DNA from: Aquatica leii
Lineage: Eukaryota > Arthropoda > Insecta > Coleoptera > Lampyridae
Reading direction: 5' to 3'
DNA length: 64,000 bases
Assembly: GCA_035610365.1 (NCBI GenBank)
Contig: CM069436.1
Location: 4,640,937-4,704,936, forward strand
In this document: positions 1 through 10,049 of the stretch, piece after piece
Layout of the letters: every line of letters starts with the position of its first letter
Position numbering within the stretch: the stretch's first letter is position 1
Position numbers and translations under genes: made by a program
The notes under the pieces: generated by a model
Databases searched by the model: none
What the model was told of the DNA's origin: nothing
The model's input: only the letters and a program-made list of their open reading frames with translations

Positions 1-692
1 GAGAAAAGACATTTCAGGGTTGCTTGTCTGGTCCTGTAAGAAAATATTTTTACTCCCTTTTCTAAGAGATTCCACTGTTCAAGTCGCGATCCTAGAAGCT
101 GAGATTTAGTCTTGGGTAACTGCAAATCCCTGACAAGATCATTTAATTCCGATTGAGTAAGGAGGTGAGGTTGCCGAGAAACTAAATCTGCGGAATACTC
201 TTCATCATCATTGAACGTATCATTCGAAGCCTCAGGTTGTGGCTCAGAGTCTTTTAAATCAATTTCCGGCTCTAGAGTATAGGTGTTTGGGGGCTCTGTG
301 ATTGGCAAAGTATCGTTATGAGGAACAGGTTTTAGAGCTGACGGAATATTGGGATACTGAATTGTATGCTTACTTTTGCTCGAAAACCCGACGGTGGAAG
401 TCATACAAAAGTAATAATCTGTAAGATGACAGCGAGGTTCACGCCAAACCATGGGCACAGCAAATGGCATTGATTTACGGGTACCTTTGAGCCATTTGGT
501 CAAACTACTGTAACAAGTCGTACAGCAAACTGATGGAGCCCAAGTCTTGTCCTGGTCGCCAACTTGACAATCAAAGTACAATTTATAAGATGTTTTAACA
601 AGCGGAGAAAGAGGTTTTCGTTGCGCTTCTAAAGCTAATTCCCCGCAGACATAGCAGAAGCTATCGGGATGATTTTTACACTCGCGTGGCAT
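1..692 (-). CDS. Transposon-encoded Cys-rich protein, N-terminal 230 codons, open to window edge
   Basis: The start is the ATG at 692-690 (M-P-R-E-C). The frame stays open for all 230 codons to the window edge, unlike copy B. The N-terminal half has paired cysteines (CYVCGEL, then CFDCQ-like with one Cys changed to Tyr-Phe, then CCTTC and the MVWREP segment) suggesting a zinc-binding module; then comes an acidic, proline-rich linker and the segment SELNDLVRDL. The same architecture occurs in uncharacterised proteins repeated many times in arthropod genomes. The catalytic part, if any, would be in the C-terminal half, outside the window. I infer a transposase because the ORF lies inside terminal inverted repeats; no DDE motif is visible. 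Confidence 0.8.
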   Translation of the reverse strand, partial: MPRECKNHPDSFCYVCGELALEAQRKPLSPLVKTSYKLYFDCQVGDQDKTWAPSVCCTTCYSSLTKWLKGTRKSMPFAVPMVWREPRCHLTDYYFCMTSTVGFSSKSKHTIQYPNIPSALKPVPHNDTLPITEPPNTYTLEPEIDLKDSEPQPEASNDTFNDDEEYSADLVSRQPHLLTQSELNDLVRDLQLPKTKSQLLGSRLEQWNLLEKGVKIFSYRTRQATLKCLF

Positions 693-1295
693 AATTAAAC
701 AGTAATTCAACGCCCGACATTAACCACAAATCACACTTAGTCACTTGAAAAAATCCGGAGTAAAAGTAATTTTACTGTTTTACACAAATGAACAAAAATG
801 AACACAAAATCCAGCACGTTTAAAACGTCGACAAGTTAACTCTGCAACAGCTATAGATGTACTGATCGAAGCAGTTAAGCAAACAATGTAATATACTATA
901 ATGAGAAGAGTAATGCAAGTTCAAGCCTGTCGAAAATTCCTGTTCAAACCTGCATGTGGTATTGAGATCGCCAGCGTCGTGCAGTAAATCTTCCTAACTG
1001 TTTATTGATATTTTTTTACTGTTCTTATATATTTCTATTTTATTGTTGTTTTTATATACATGTTATAGCAAAACTTTTGACATATACTTTGGTATAAATT
1101 TTATTACCTGCTTTGGGATGTTTAACGGCTATAAGTTAAAATTCTAAAAAAAATGCAAAAAATAAAATAAAAATGGGGTCCCCCCAAAATAGGTGGGTGA
1201 TGGGTAAAAACGGGGCTCATTTTTGGATTTAGGAGGTCATTTTACATAAGAATCGTCAAGAATGGTATCAGGGCCGATTTTCATGCAGACCAGTG
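1..1295 (-). mobile_element. CACTG-terminus DNA transposon, copy A (partial)
   Basis: This stretch is the reverse complement of about 25167-26461 (copy B) with only scattered substitutions. Its outer end, TGCAGACCAGTG at 1284-1295, is the same terminal inverted repeat that bounds copy B. The rest of the element lies beyond the window start. CACTG termini with a 3-bp target duplication (seen at copy B) resemble the CACTA/EnSpm type; that superfamily call is inference from termini only. It sits inside a Tc1-like terminal fragment that continues from 1296. Confidence 0.85.
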
Positions 1296-1761
1296 AGCTA
1301 TCAGAACACACATTTCAATAAATTACATTAATAGTTAAAATTTAGTCGTAACAAATACTATTTAAATAATTTTGCAAATATAATTTCGGCATTTTTATTC
1401 AAAACATTTATTACCTAAAAATTTGACGATATAGTATATCCTATGTTTAATAAAAATATGTTAATAAATTGTTATTCAAAATTAGAAAATAGCGTTTGTT
1501 TTTTAATTCGCACAAAAAATATAAAGAAAATTTTGGTTTTATAAAATGTTTATTTGAGAGTAATATTTAAAAGCCTTTTCGTATGATTTGAGAAATACAT
1601 ACAAAATTAAGTAATGGTAATCACCTTTTTGTATTTATACGACAAAGAAAAAACCATAACCTTAGCATATATTTACAGGTATAAATACGATTAATACTAT
1701 TAGAATGTGACTGAACGTGCGATATTGCTTATTTTAGGGACATTTCCAATGACTATGGCTG
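1296..1761. mobile_element. Tc1-like element right-terminal fragment
   Basis: 1298-1761 is nearly identical to 43239-43700, the right arm of the Tc1-like element described at 40484-43700. It ends at 1761 with the terminal sequence CAGCCATAGTCATTGG (read from the end inward) and is followed by TA at 1762-1763, the expected Tc1/mariner target dinucleotide. The fragment is interrupted at 1295 by the CACTG transposon. It is non-coding. Confidence 0.8.
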
Positions 1762-1763
1762 TA

Positions 1764-3864
1764 CATAATATTTTTTAAATTTCTTCGAACCTGTGCGTAC
1801 TAATTGTCACTGAGACAAATATATTGATTATTTTAATCACGAATTTTTGAATTTGAAAGTTATAAATTCTTATAGAACTAGCGACGATAAGAGCAACAAT
1901 TAAAAAAGCGCATTTCTGCATATAAATAACCGCGAAGGAAAAATGACGAAATCTAGTTCAACGACATTTTCAAATAAATAAGACTAAAAACGATAACAAG
2001 GTTGTTGCCGTCATCTCGCAGACTTTTGATAGGAGGTAGCTAAACATATTGCACTGATAACCATATTTGTTATTGAAAATAACCCAGATTTAGAAAAAAT
2101 CTACCACAAATTATTTTGCTCTAAATAATTACTTTTATAACACAAATAAAATTAATACGTTTGTGCTGATAAACGGTTAGCCTTTCGGCATTGATACATT
2201 GCAAAAAATTGTCAAATGTTATCAATAAAATAGTCGTATAGTTACGATACTTAATTTACAAAAATTAAAACTAAACCCGTTAAGTTTTAATTACTGTAAA
2301 CAACTTAAAGTATGTGAATATCAAAATAATGATCAATTTAATAACCTTTCAAAAACGGTTTTTTCAACTACGTGGAGAATGTATACTATGAGGCAAAAAC
2401 ACGTACTCTTTCCCAAGAAGTGTATTCCACGTTTACTATTTATTTACCATTATGTTTGTACCTTTTTTTAATTGGAGTTTTAATAAAATTGGTTGGTCCA
2501 GTTTAACATACAACCGACAAAAGCTAGACGTATTACTAAGAAAATCTTTTGCAAACATTCGATGATTACATGTATGTAGTATATGGGATGATGATGCTTT
2601 ATCAAGCATAACACAAAGTTCATTTACCTTCAAAATGTTATTGTTAAGATTAATTTGTGTATAGAATTACCGGGCCAGACATTTGTTGACAATATTTGCT
2701 GATAACAATGTCTGGAGGTAATTTCGCATCTTAAATTGTTTATCAGAGCAACTGTTGTTTTATGAATTAAAAACTAATTTTGTTGTATACGTTTATTTCA
2801 AGATTACGAATTCCTTAAAACATATTTTTTTTAAAATTATTTTACTTTTTTTTATCTAATGCAATTTTTTGTTTTAATAATATCCAATAAAATTTGAATT
2901 GAATAAGAAAGGAATGTCAAATTTATACAGAATCGCTTTTTTGACACATGACAAATGACAGTAAATAAAAAATTCTAAACCAACTTGATATAATAAATTT
3001 CAGTAAAATCACTGATGCGTGGATTTAATCGAGTCAACACAACATAATCCAAAATTCCTTCAGTTCTGAATTCTATTTTAAGATTTTTCTACATCTTTAA
3101 CACTCGAACTACATTATCAGTTTTTGTCTGTATGTCTTTAGTAACCAGTTTCTATCCAGTGTTGGGCCTAGTCCTTCTCTTGAGCTGTCTTTATCCATGC
3201 TAATTCTGCTATTAGTTTTTTGTTATCCTTCCTCACACTCCTTCTGACCGTGCATAGTCTTCATTGTTGTATTTTTTGTTCCAACGTTAATCTTTTTGTC
3301 TCATGGTGTGGTCTGTCTATCTCCATTTCAAAAATACTACATGTTTATTTACGTTAAATTCAGCATTTGCCTAATTTTTTGAAGTGAAACTCATTGACAT
3401 GAGCCTTTTTAACCTTTAATTTCGTTGTGACTATCTAGATGTTATGAAGTGTTGTTTTGAACACGAACATTTTACTTTTTCATCAAATAAAATAACTAAT
3501 TGGTAAAATTAATTAGCAAAGAAGTTTTACTTGTGCCCCGAGCTTTTGTAGCTGAAGCTTTTTTTAAAGTTTTTATAAAAGTTTTACTAAGTTATTGGTT
3601 TTTGTCACGCGAATCGCCTTTTTTGAGGTCTGGGCCGGCGTGACTTTTTGCGGGACCGGGTTTAAATACACATTAAAATCCTACACTCTTGTGATTAATT
3701 TAAAGCCAAACTTAAATTTAATAATTGGGTAATTTTCGTAGACCGCGGGCCCAGTTTTAAAGATTTTAATATTGAAGGCATTAGTAAAGCAAAAAGCAAA
3801 TATCTTGATAAACTATAAGAGGGAAAAAAATACATGTTGCCGCCTTACAAGAAATTTATACAAC
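1764..3864. other. AT-rich non-coding stretch with a possible RTE-like scrap
   Basis: I see no convincing gene here. On the minus strand around 3120-3320 a broken reading contains RRSVRKDNKKLIAELAW, which looks like the linker between endonuclease and reverse transcriptase in RTE-type LINEs, but the match is short and interrupted by stops. The rest is AT-rich sequence without a recognised repeat. Confidence 0.35.
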
Positions 3865-3868
3865 ATAT

Positions 3869-4287
3869 TGTAACGTTTATTATTAAAACTAATTTATTTG
3901 AACTAAAAAATATGTACACGTTTAAACTAACCGAACTAATTAAATCTAAGGATACTTAATAAAAACACTTACACCAATTTATATCACTTACACGAAGATA
4001 AGTCCTCGGATAACTTCTATTTATTTAAACACTAACGTTTGTTTACACTAAAGTCACGTACAAGGTTATACTCTGTTCATTTATCTGACACGCGTTAATC
4101 ACTTATTTAATTAAACTTGAATAATCTTCCTAACACTGCCGTCTTCGAATTACGGAAATAACTGACCTACGATTTATTTTTACCGTAAACATTCGAGAAG
4201 CCCCTACATTCTTTCGTGAATGTTCTAGACGTGGATAAAAAGTACGGGAACGTTCTCGAAATTTACAAAAACTTTGCGAATGTTTCA
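3869..4287 (-). repeat. 3' LTR of Gypsy element 1
   Basis: On the minus strand the repeat begins TGAAACATTCG and ends CGTTACA, the usual TG...CA form. Its terminal 100 bp recur at 6243-6343. It shares long blocks with the solo LTRs at 14029-14472 and 31765-32172. Just upstream on the minus strand (4288-4310) is a purine-rich stretch, AAGAAAGGGACAG, a good polypurine-tract candidate. Confidence 0.9.
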
Positions 4288-4909
4288 CTGTCCCTTTCTT
4301 AAGACTGTTCTGTCCCAGAATAGGAATCTGGACGTGACGCCGGTAGAATGGATCGTGGCGATAGCGGCAGCTCTCTCCATTTCGACAACTTCCTTGACCG
4401 TAAAAGTAAGAATCAATGGACTTCTCCTGACCCGATATTCTTCTTGGTTGGTAACTACAAACCAACACTTGAACGCCTGTTCCTCGGAAGACGACCTCTA
4501 ACATGTTTCGAACTGTCTTCTAATTCAGTTGATCTAAGCCATAACCAAACTTGGGTACTGCCAATTTCTTAACATGGTAGAACTCCATTTCTCTTTTGAG
4601 ATTCCATAATGTTCGCCAGAGATTTTCGTATAACGGCTTGCTACGTGAGTATTTCTTGGTGACCAGATAGAAAACGAAGCGTCTGCCACCACGTAGTCCT
4701 AAAACTTTTCCGACTGCCGGTTGCTGTCTTTGTAGTTCATCTAGCTGCCCAAATTTCTTTTTAAATACGACTGCAACCCCTCTGGACATGTCAAAATCTT
4801 CACTCACGCAATGCGCGATGGCGTAATCTTTTTGTGTTTTGAACAGGTCTTGTTGTTCTTCGGTGGTAACTCCAAACCTAGCTTTTCCAGAACCTCCGTA
4901 TAAGCTCAT
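4130..4909 (-). pseudogene. Macro domain (OARD1/TARG1-like) plus CCCH zinc finger ORF of Gypsy element 1
   Basis: Starting at the ATG at 4909, about 130 codons resemble the macro-domain ADP-ribosyl hydrolase OARD1/TARG1. Conserved blocks are IAHCVSEDFDMSRG, AVVFKKKFG, FYLVTKK, PLYENL and PKFGYGLDQL. Lys85 (in LVTKK) and Asp126 (in GYGLD) fall where TARG1 has its catalytic Lys84 and Asp125 (known for the family). A TAG at 4522-4520 interrupts the frame just after GLDQLN, where homologues have Trp; the same frame then continues with the last macro strand and, at 4414-4355, GSCRNGESCRYRHDP, a CCCH-like finger whose first Cys reads as Ser. The frame runs on into the LTR. It lies between integrase and the 3' LTR, the place of env in errantiviruses. 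I infer an accessory protein acting on ADP-ribose or nucleic acid; function is unproven. Confidence 0.85.
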
Positions 4910-4974
4910 AAACTTCTCGAACTCATTCCTTCGATTTGATTACTGGTTCTGCTGCTTAATACTCTGGTTCCGAC

Positions 4975-6242
4975 TTAAGCTTGTGTATTGTGGTTATCGC
5001 CTGTAAACGGGGCTAGACAACGTAGGCCACTTTTGGCTTGCCTTTGGGTGGTCTTCGGATGCGATATATAACCTCATTAATACGCTGCACGACTTCATAT
5101 GGGCCCTCCCATTGCCTTTGCAGCTTCGGCGACAAACCACGTCTCTTTTGGAGGTTATACAACCAGATCATGTCGCCTGGTTGAAACCCACCATTTTGTA
5201 CTTTGACGTCATATCTAGTCTTCATCCTCTTGCTGTCAATTTGTGTGTTTTTACGGACCTCCTTATGTACTTCGTCTAGCCTCTTAGTCAGCTTGCTAAC
5301 GTTATGTTCACCAGCAACTTCTTCTTTTGGTCTTCGTCCAAATTGGAGGTCGCATGGCAGTCGTATTTCGCGACTGAGTATTACACAGAATGGTGTTTGG
5401 TCTGTGCTTTCGAGAAGGGATGATCGGTATCCCATTAGGAAAAGGTGCAAGTACTGATCCCATTCTCTTTGGTGTTCGGACATTACTTTGGCTAAGTAAT
5501 TTCCCATTGTTCGATTCATCCGTTTGACCATACCATCCGATTGAGGATGGAGAAGCGTCGTTCGAGTTTTCTTAATCCTCAACAGTCGGCAAACTTCTTG
5601 AAACAGCCCAAACCAAACCGGCAGATAAACTTTTTTACTAACACGTCTGCGACTGTAGCTGCTTCTTGATTGGGTATGGCATAAGCCTCCGTCTGTTTCG
5701 TGAAATAATCCATCGCCACCAGGATGCATTTATTTCTCGAATCGGATTCTGAGAACGGCTCTGCGATGTCAATCGCTACTCTTTTCAAAGGGCTTCCTAC
5801 GTTGTATTGCTTCATGGGTGCTTTGCGCTTTCTCGCTGAACCATTTCTTGATGCGCAGAATATGCAGTTACGACACCATTTCATGACGTCCTCTTTGCAG
5901 TTCATCTAGTAGAATCGTTCTCGCACTTTACCCAATGTCTTCTTAATGCAAAAGTGTCCTCCTGATGTCCCAGCGTCGAGATGCTTCAACACTTCTCACA
6001 CCCGGCTCGTTGGCACTACCAACTGTAGTCTGTTTCCCGTGCCCTCGACACTTTCTAGGGATCGCTTAAAAAGACCGTCTTCTACTATCAAAGAGTCTCA
6101 CTGCGCCCAGTACGTTTTGATGTTTCTGCCCAAAGCACTCCATTCTTCCCAGGTTGGTCGTCAGTCGTTTTCTTTCCAGTCCAGGAGTAGTCTTATTTTA
6201 GGATCGTTTTCTTGTTCGCGACGTAACTGCTCAGGTTTCTGG
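4975..6242 (-). pseudogene. Gypsy element 1 integrase remnant
   Basis: On the minus strand the order is linker, HHCC zinc module (H, H, then CRNCIFC), rve core (VAIDIAEPF, MDYFTKQ), and C-terminal domain (QPGDMIWLYN, WEGPYEVVQR) ending near APFTGDN with a stop around 4975. Damage: TAG at 5908-5906 where Gypsy 3 has TGG; a deletion with frameshift near 5600-5640 that removes the stretch holding the second catalytic Asp; the catalytic Glu in MVERMNR is Lys here (MVKRMNR); another frameshift near 5030. The enzyme is dead. Normally it would insert the cDNA. The macro ORF follows about 65 bp downstream. Confidence 0.9.
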
Positions 6243-6343
6243 AAACATTCGAGAAGCCTCTACATTCTTTTGTGAACGTTCTAGACGTAGATAAAAAGTA
6301 TGTAAACGTTCTCGAAATTTACAAAAACTTCGCGAATGTTTCA
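6243..6343 (-). repeat. 5' LTR fragment of Gypsy element 1
   Basis: This piece of 101 bp matches 4187-4287 with a few substitutions and ends in the same GTTTCA. It is followed by ATAT (6344-6347), matching the four bases before 3869. The truncation point is internal to the LTR, so the deletion removed LTR and internal sequence together. Confidence 0.88.
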
Positions 6344-6532
6344 ATATGTCTTTTAATTGTTCATTCAAAGAAATATCAAGGGCTTTAAATTAATTTGTTT
6401 AATCAATAGTAAAATTTTTACATTCCCAAAATGGCATAAGTTTTTGCTAGATTTTTTCTAGATTAGTTATGAAAATGGCAACAAAATGGATTCTTAGAGG
6501 TCACCGAAAGCAATATATATCATAATAAAATT

Positions 6533-6925
6533 TTCTATTCTGGATAATTCCTGTGTTGTCGTTATCACACAAGCTGAGCTTTTGTCACACGTCGCAGTGG
6601 ACATTTTCAGAGCCCGGAACAAACTGATTGATTGCGCTGTGAAAATCTCCGGTAAAGGAAAACTAGAATTTCAGTTAATGTTAACAGGATTTTTTAAATT
6701 ATTTTAATGGATTCCTTAATTTTTCGCTGATAGTAATTAGGAACATTAGTCAAGCATAATTTGATGACCAGTTTCTAGCACGTGTTCTGCTACCGCTGAC
6801 TTTTAAGATTGTTTGAAGTGACGAACTCTTTTGTTTCTTCTATGTATGCACGACCACAAGAGCGAGGAATGCTATAAACACCATCAGATTGAAAAGGAAT
6901 AACGTCTTTCACCGGATTTAAGATT
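6533..6925 (-). mobile_element. Penelope-like element fragment, 3' end with GIY-YIG motif
   Basis: On the minus strand 6925-6760 reads PVKDVIPFQSDGVYSIP followed by CGRAYIEETKEF, the start of a GIY-YIG endonuclease domain as found in canonical Penelope-like elements. Downstream on that strand 6660-6540 is non-coding and matches 8250-8410 read in the other direction, so it is the element's shared 3' terminal region. It faces the plus-strand copy head to head at about 6925. Confidence 0.8.
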
Positions 6926-6948
6926 AAGACCTTTAATTTAACAAATGA

Positions 6949-8220
6949 GTGCTTCCAAAACGTGTTGTCGATGCAGAAGCAAAACCCGAGACTGTAATTA
7001 ATTTATCTTCACGCTCATTGTCCTCTACAGAAACAGCTGTTTTTTTCCAAAGATTTGAACTTCTTATTGAAGAAATTGTATCAGCTGTAGAAGCATCTAT
7101 CCAAGCAGTTTTCAATTTTCTTGCAGAAGAAATCCGCTTTGAAACTACAAAAATTCTTCCTCGGTCAAGAATTCTCCAAAGTAACATTCCAAAATCGGAA
7201 TTTTTTGCATTAAAATTTCTTAAACAAGATAAATTTATAGTCATTCTTAAAGCTGACAAAGGGAACGCCACTGTTATTATGAATCGTTCAGATTATGATA
7301 ACAAAATCTACAATCTTTTCTCAGGCGGGTCGTATAAAATAATTTCCACAGAACCTTCTTCATCTATTGAAAGAGCACTTTCCAAACTTATAAAAAAGTC
7401 GTCAATTAATGAAGCCGATAAAAAACCTTTAATACCAAAAGATTCTAAAATTTCTCTATTTTACGGATTACCTAAAATTCATAATCTAATATTCATCTTC
7501 GACTTATTGTCAGCGCTTTAAACATATAATGTTTTGGGAAAGAAGCTCCGCATTCCATTTATCTAAAACTGTGCTGGTACATATACATTGATGACACCTT
7601 TGTCATTTGGCAACAAGGTCCTTCTACACCCAACGAATTTCTATGTCATTTAAACTGAATTTATCAAAATATTCGTTGTACTATGGAATTAGAAAGGAAC
7701 TTTTCTTTACCATTTTTGGACGTTTAGTTAATCAAAATGAAGATAGTTTATTATCACGTCAAGTTTACCAAAAACTTATCCATATAGATGAATATTTAAA
7801 TGGATTGTCTCATCAACATTTTTCTCTGAAATTATCAGTAGTGAATTCTTTAGTCTGCAGAGCTGTTACCTTAAGTCAACCCCAAAATCTTCAAAAAGAT
7901 TTAAATTATCTAATCAAGATGTTAGTCGCAAACCATTAGAATAGAAAAAGTCTAAACAATGTATTACAAAGTCTGCGAAACCAAGAGTAACATTGGAATC
8001 TAGGTCTTAACCAGTCTCTATCGCTTATCTACCCTATGTCAAAAGTATCAGGAACCGTGTGTCTAAACACAACACTGTTATTCGGTTTTCTATTCTTTCT
8101 AAATTCAGTCAAGTTTTAAATCCGGTGATAGACGTTATTCCTTTTCAATCTGCGTTTATAGCATTCCTTGTTCTTGTAGAGAAACGGAATTCGTAATTAA
8201 AAGCGTCAAAGATGTAGTCG
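6949..8220 (+). pseudogene. Penelope-like reverse transcriptase / GIY-YIG pseudogene
   Basis: The first open part (6949-7521) contains VILKADKGNATVIMNRSDY and FYGLPKIHN, hallmark N-terminal blocks of Penelope-like RTs. The palm core between about 7500 and 7560 is deleted; then YIDDTFVIWQ (YIDD at 7584-7595) gives the catalytic box, followed after a stop and frameshift by SLLSRQVYQK and NSLVCRAVTL (7740-7939) of the thumb/connection. From about 7990 to 8170 come PYVK-like and VIPFQSAF, leading to a degraded GIY-YIG start. Several stops and shifts make it non-functional. Penelope elements prime at telomeric or other nicks and are distinct from LTR and LINE retroelements. Confidence 0.85.
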
Positions 8221-8425
8221 CCTTAAACAATTTAGTTTTTCTTAACCGGAGATTTGGAAACTAGTTTTATCGAGCGGAGGCCGGTCTATAAAAGCGAGGC
8301 TTTACCGCGCAATCAATCAGTTTGTTCCGGGCTGTGAAGATGTTCTCTACGACGTGTGATGAAAGCTCAGGTTGTGTGATAACAACAACACGAGAATTAT
8401 CCAAAATGGAAATTATAATTAAAAG
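8221..8425. repeat. Penelope-like 3' terminal region
   Basis: This segment is an inverted copy of 6540-6660 (shared stretches such as CAATCAATCAGTTTGTTCCG and TGTGTGATAAC). It follows the GIY-YIG remnant at the same distance as in the minus-strand copy, so it is the family's 3' terminal sequence and not a separate repeat. Confidence 0.75.
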
Positions 8426-8559
8426 CAAACACTTTTCATAAAGAGACCAAAAATCCGCATCCTTACAAAATTTCTGGACGGATTGTAAAAATGTCAAAAC
8501 TAAATGTCGATAACCAAAATAGAAAAGTTACGAATAATTAAAAAAATTCAACAAGATTC

Positions 8560-9570
8560 TGACATTATGAAATCTTTCTCTATTAAAGAATTAAATAACG
8601 CGATTTTATCGAACTTAGAAAGATGCAGGTTTTGATGAAATTCTGCCAGAATTAATTAAATATTTTAGACCAAAAACTAGACTTTAGCTATTGATTTACA
8701 ATTGATTGAGTCTTTTGGAGAAGGACACCCTACCTCCAGAACAAGCCGGATTTTGACCTAGTAGAAACATGCCACTAACTAGACATCCGCACTAAGGGGA
8801 GGCCTAGAGTCTAGTTTATGGTAAAGCGTATTCTTAAATTATGAATTATGTTCTATCGTACATAAAAAGATATTACTATAAGTCAGTTACATTTTCTAAA
8901 AAAAAGAAGAAATCAGCAGCTGTGTTTGTTGATCTTACTACTGTTCATGATACAGTTTGGAGAAAAGGTCTTTTATGGAAACTTTATCAGTTCGTTTCAT
9001 GTCGAAGTTTCTTAAGTTTATTAAATAATATGCTCAATGAACGATTATTTCAAGTTTACATTGGCACTGAGATGAGTAAGGACAGGATATTAAACAACGG
9101 CCTGCCACAAGAGTCGGTATTATCTCCATTATTCTTGATCTATACGAGTGACATCCCGCAAACTACACGTAGAAAATGTATTTACGAGGACGACGGACGA
9201 CATTACAATGATCTTCCAACATCAAAATTTAGAAATTGGAGCAAAACTTAATATAAAAACATGCCAGAGCAACTTGGAGCACAGATTGCAACACTTGATG
9301 CATATTGACTATAGGTTTAGTTTATTAGCAGCGCGATATTGTGTTCTAGTATGGATCAAGCAATGAGAATTATTTCTAGAGTACTGTGCAATATTACACC
9401 ACTAACATTACGACGTCAACAATATCTTTAACATGGACAATCTTTCCAAAATTTAATATAAGATTAAAGTCTAGACGCTCATCATGGATCACTGCTGAAA
9501 AACTCGACACTAAAAAAGTATTCAAAATAAATCAAGAATGGAATAAGTTTTGGAGATTAAAATAGGATAC
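8560..9570 (+). pseudogene. Non-LTR retrotransposon RT fragment (Jockey/CR1-like)
   Basis: Fragments in order: KDAGFDEILPELIKYF (8620-8680), LPPEQAGF (about 8735), then the open stretch 8841-9251 with AAVFVDLTTVHDTVWRKGL (first catalytic Asp block), NNGLPQESVLSPLF (fingers/palm) and YTSDIPQTTRRK followed by YEDD where the RT active site usually reads YADD. After a frameshift, a thumb segment, LLAARYCVLVW and AMRIISRV, appears up to 9420, then a C-terminal tail SRRSSWITAEKL. Internal deletions and stops are clear. The clade is uncertain. Confidence 0.8.
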
Positions 9571-9589
9571 GAACTAGACAAGGAAATTT

Positions 9590-9985
9590 TTATTAAATTG
9601 AAAATCAGACTATGGACCAGTCTTCTCAGTTTTCTACTGATAATGTTCCACACGTGTTCAATAGGCGAAAAGTCGGAAGATCTGGGTGGCCATGGTAAGA
9701 GATTAACATTGGTCTTTTTGAATCGGTTTAAAGAGTGTTTTGCTATGTAGAGGCGGGCAATATTTTGCTGAAAAAATTGGTCTTCTAAAGTTTTACCACT
9801 TCGTTAACATATCGCCACAGTGCTGTGCACATGTCAATCAACAAAATAGTGAACATTGCGCCGTTCTCTACGTCTTCGTCTGACTCTCATACGGCTATTA
9901 TGCATCTCCAAACAGAATCATTCATCACTGAAGACTACTTGATATCATTCCAGATTCTAGTAGAGTTGCAACCTACACCACTCCA
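9590..9985 (-). pseudogene. Tc1/mariner transposase fragment
   Basis: On the minus strand VFSDE then FCLEMHNSRMRVRRRR mark the first catalytic Asp region, and FQQNIARLYIAK corresponds to the second, where the family has QDNARPH; the Asp is Asn here. LPWPPRSSDFSPIEHVW with the Glu follows. The reading contains stops and gaps. It joins the LINE fragment ending near 9570. Confidence 0.82.
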
Positions 9986-10049
9986 AACGTTGATGTGGCC
10001 GATAGGATTGCAATCCGAAACTTCATTACTTAACCATTGATCGGCGATT

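Larger units (their letters stand above)
3869..6343 (-). mobile_element. Ty3/Gypsy retrotransposon 1, internally deleted
   Basis: The element lies on the minus strand. A complete LTR (3869-4287) is at the left; at the right only the last 101 bp of the other LTR remain (6243-6343) and abut integrase-upstream sequence directly. Both outer ends are flanked by ATAT (3865-3868 and 6344-6347), consistent with a 4-bp target duplication, so the whole arose from one insertion followed by deletion of gag, protease, RT, RNase H and most of the 5' LTR. What is left is integrase (4975-6242) and a 3' ORF with a macro domain (4130-4909). Gypsy 2 and 3 in this window belong to related elements. Confidence 0.9.

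Noticed and set aside
2436-2633. 65-codon minus-strand ORF
   Set aside because: Short, no similarity, within AT-rich non-coding sequence.
6933-7271. 112-codon minus-strand ORF
   Set aside because: Antisense shadow of the Penelope-like RT, which has clear family motifs in the plus strand.
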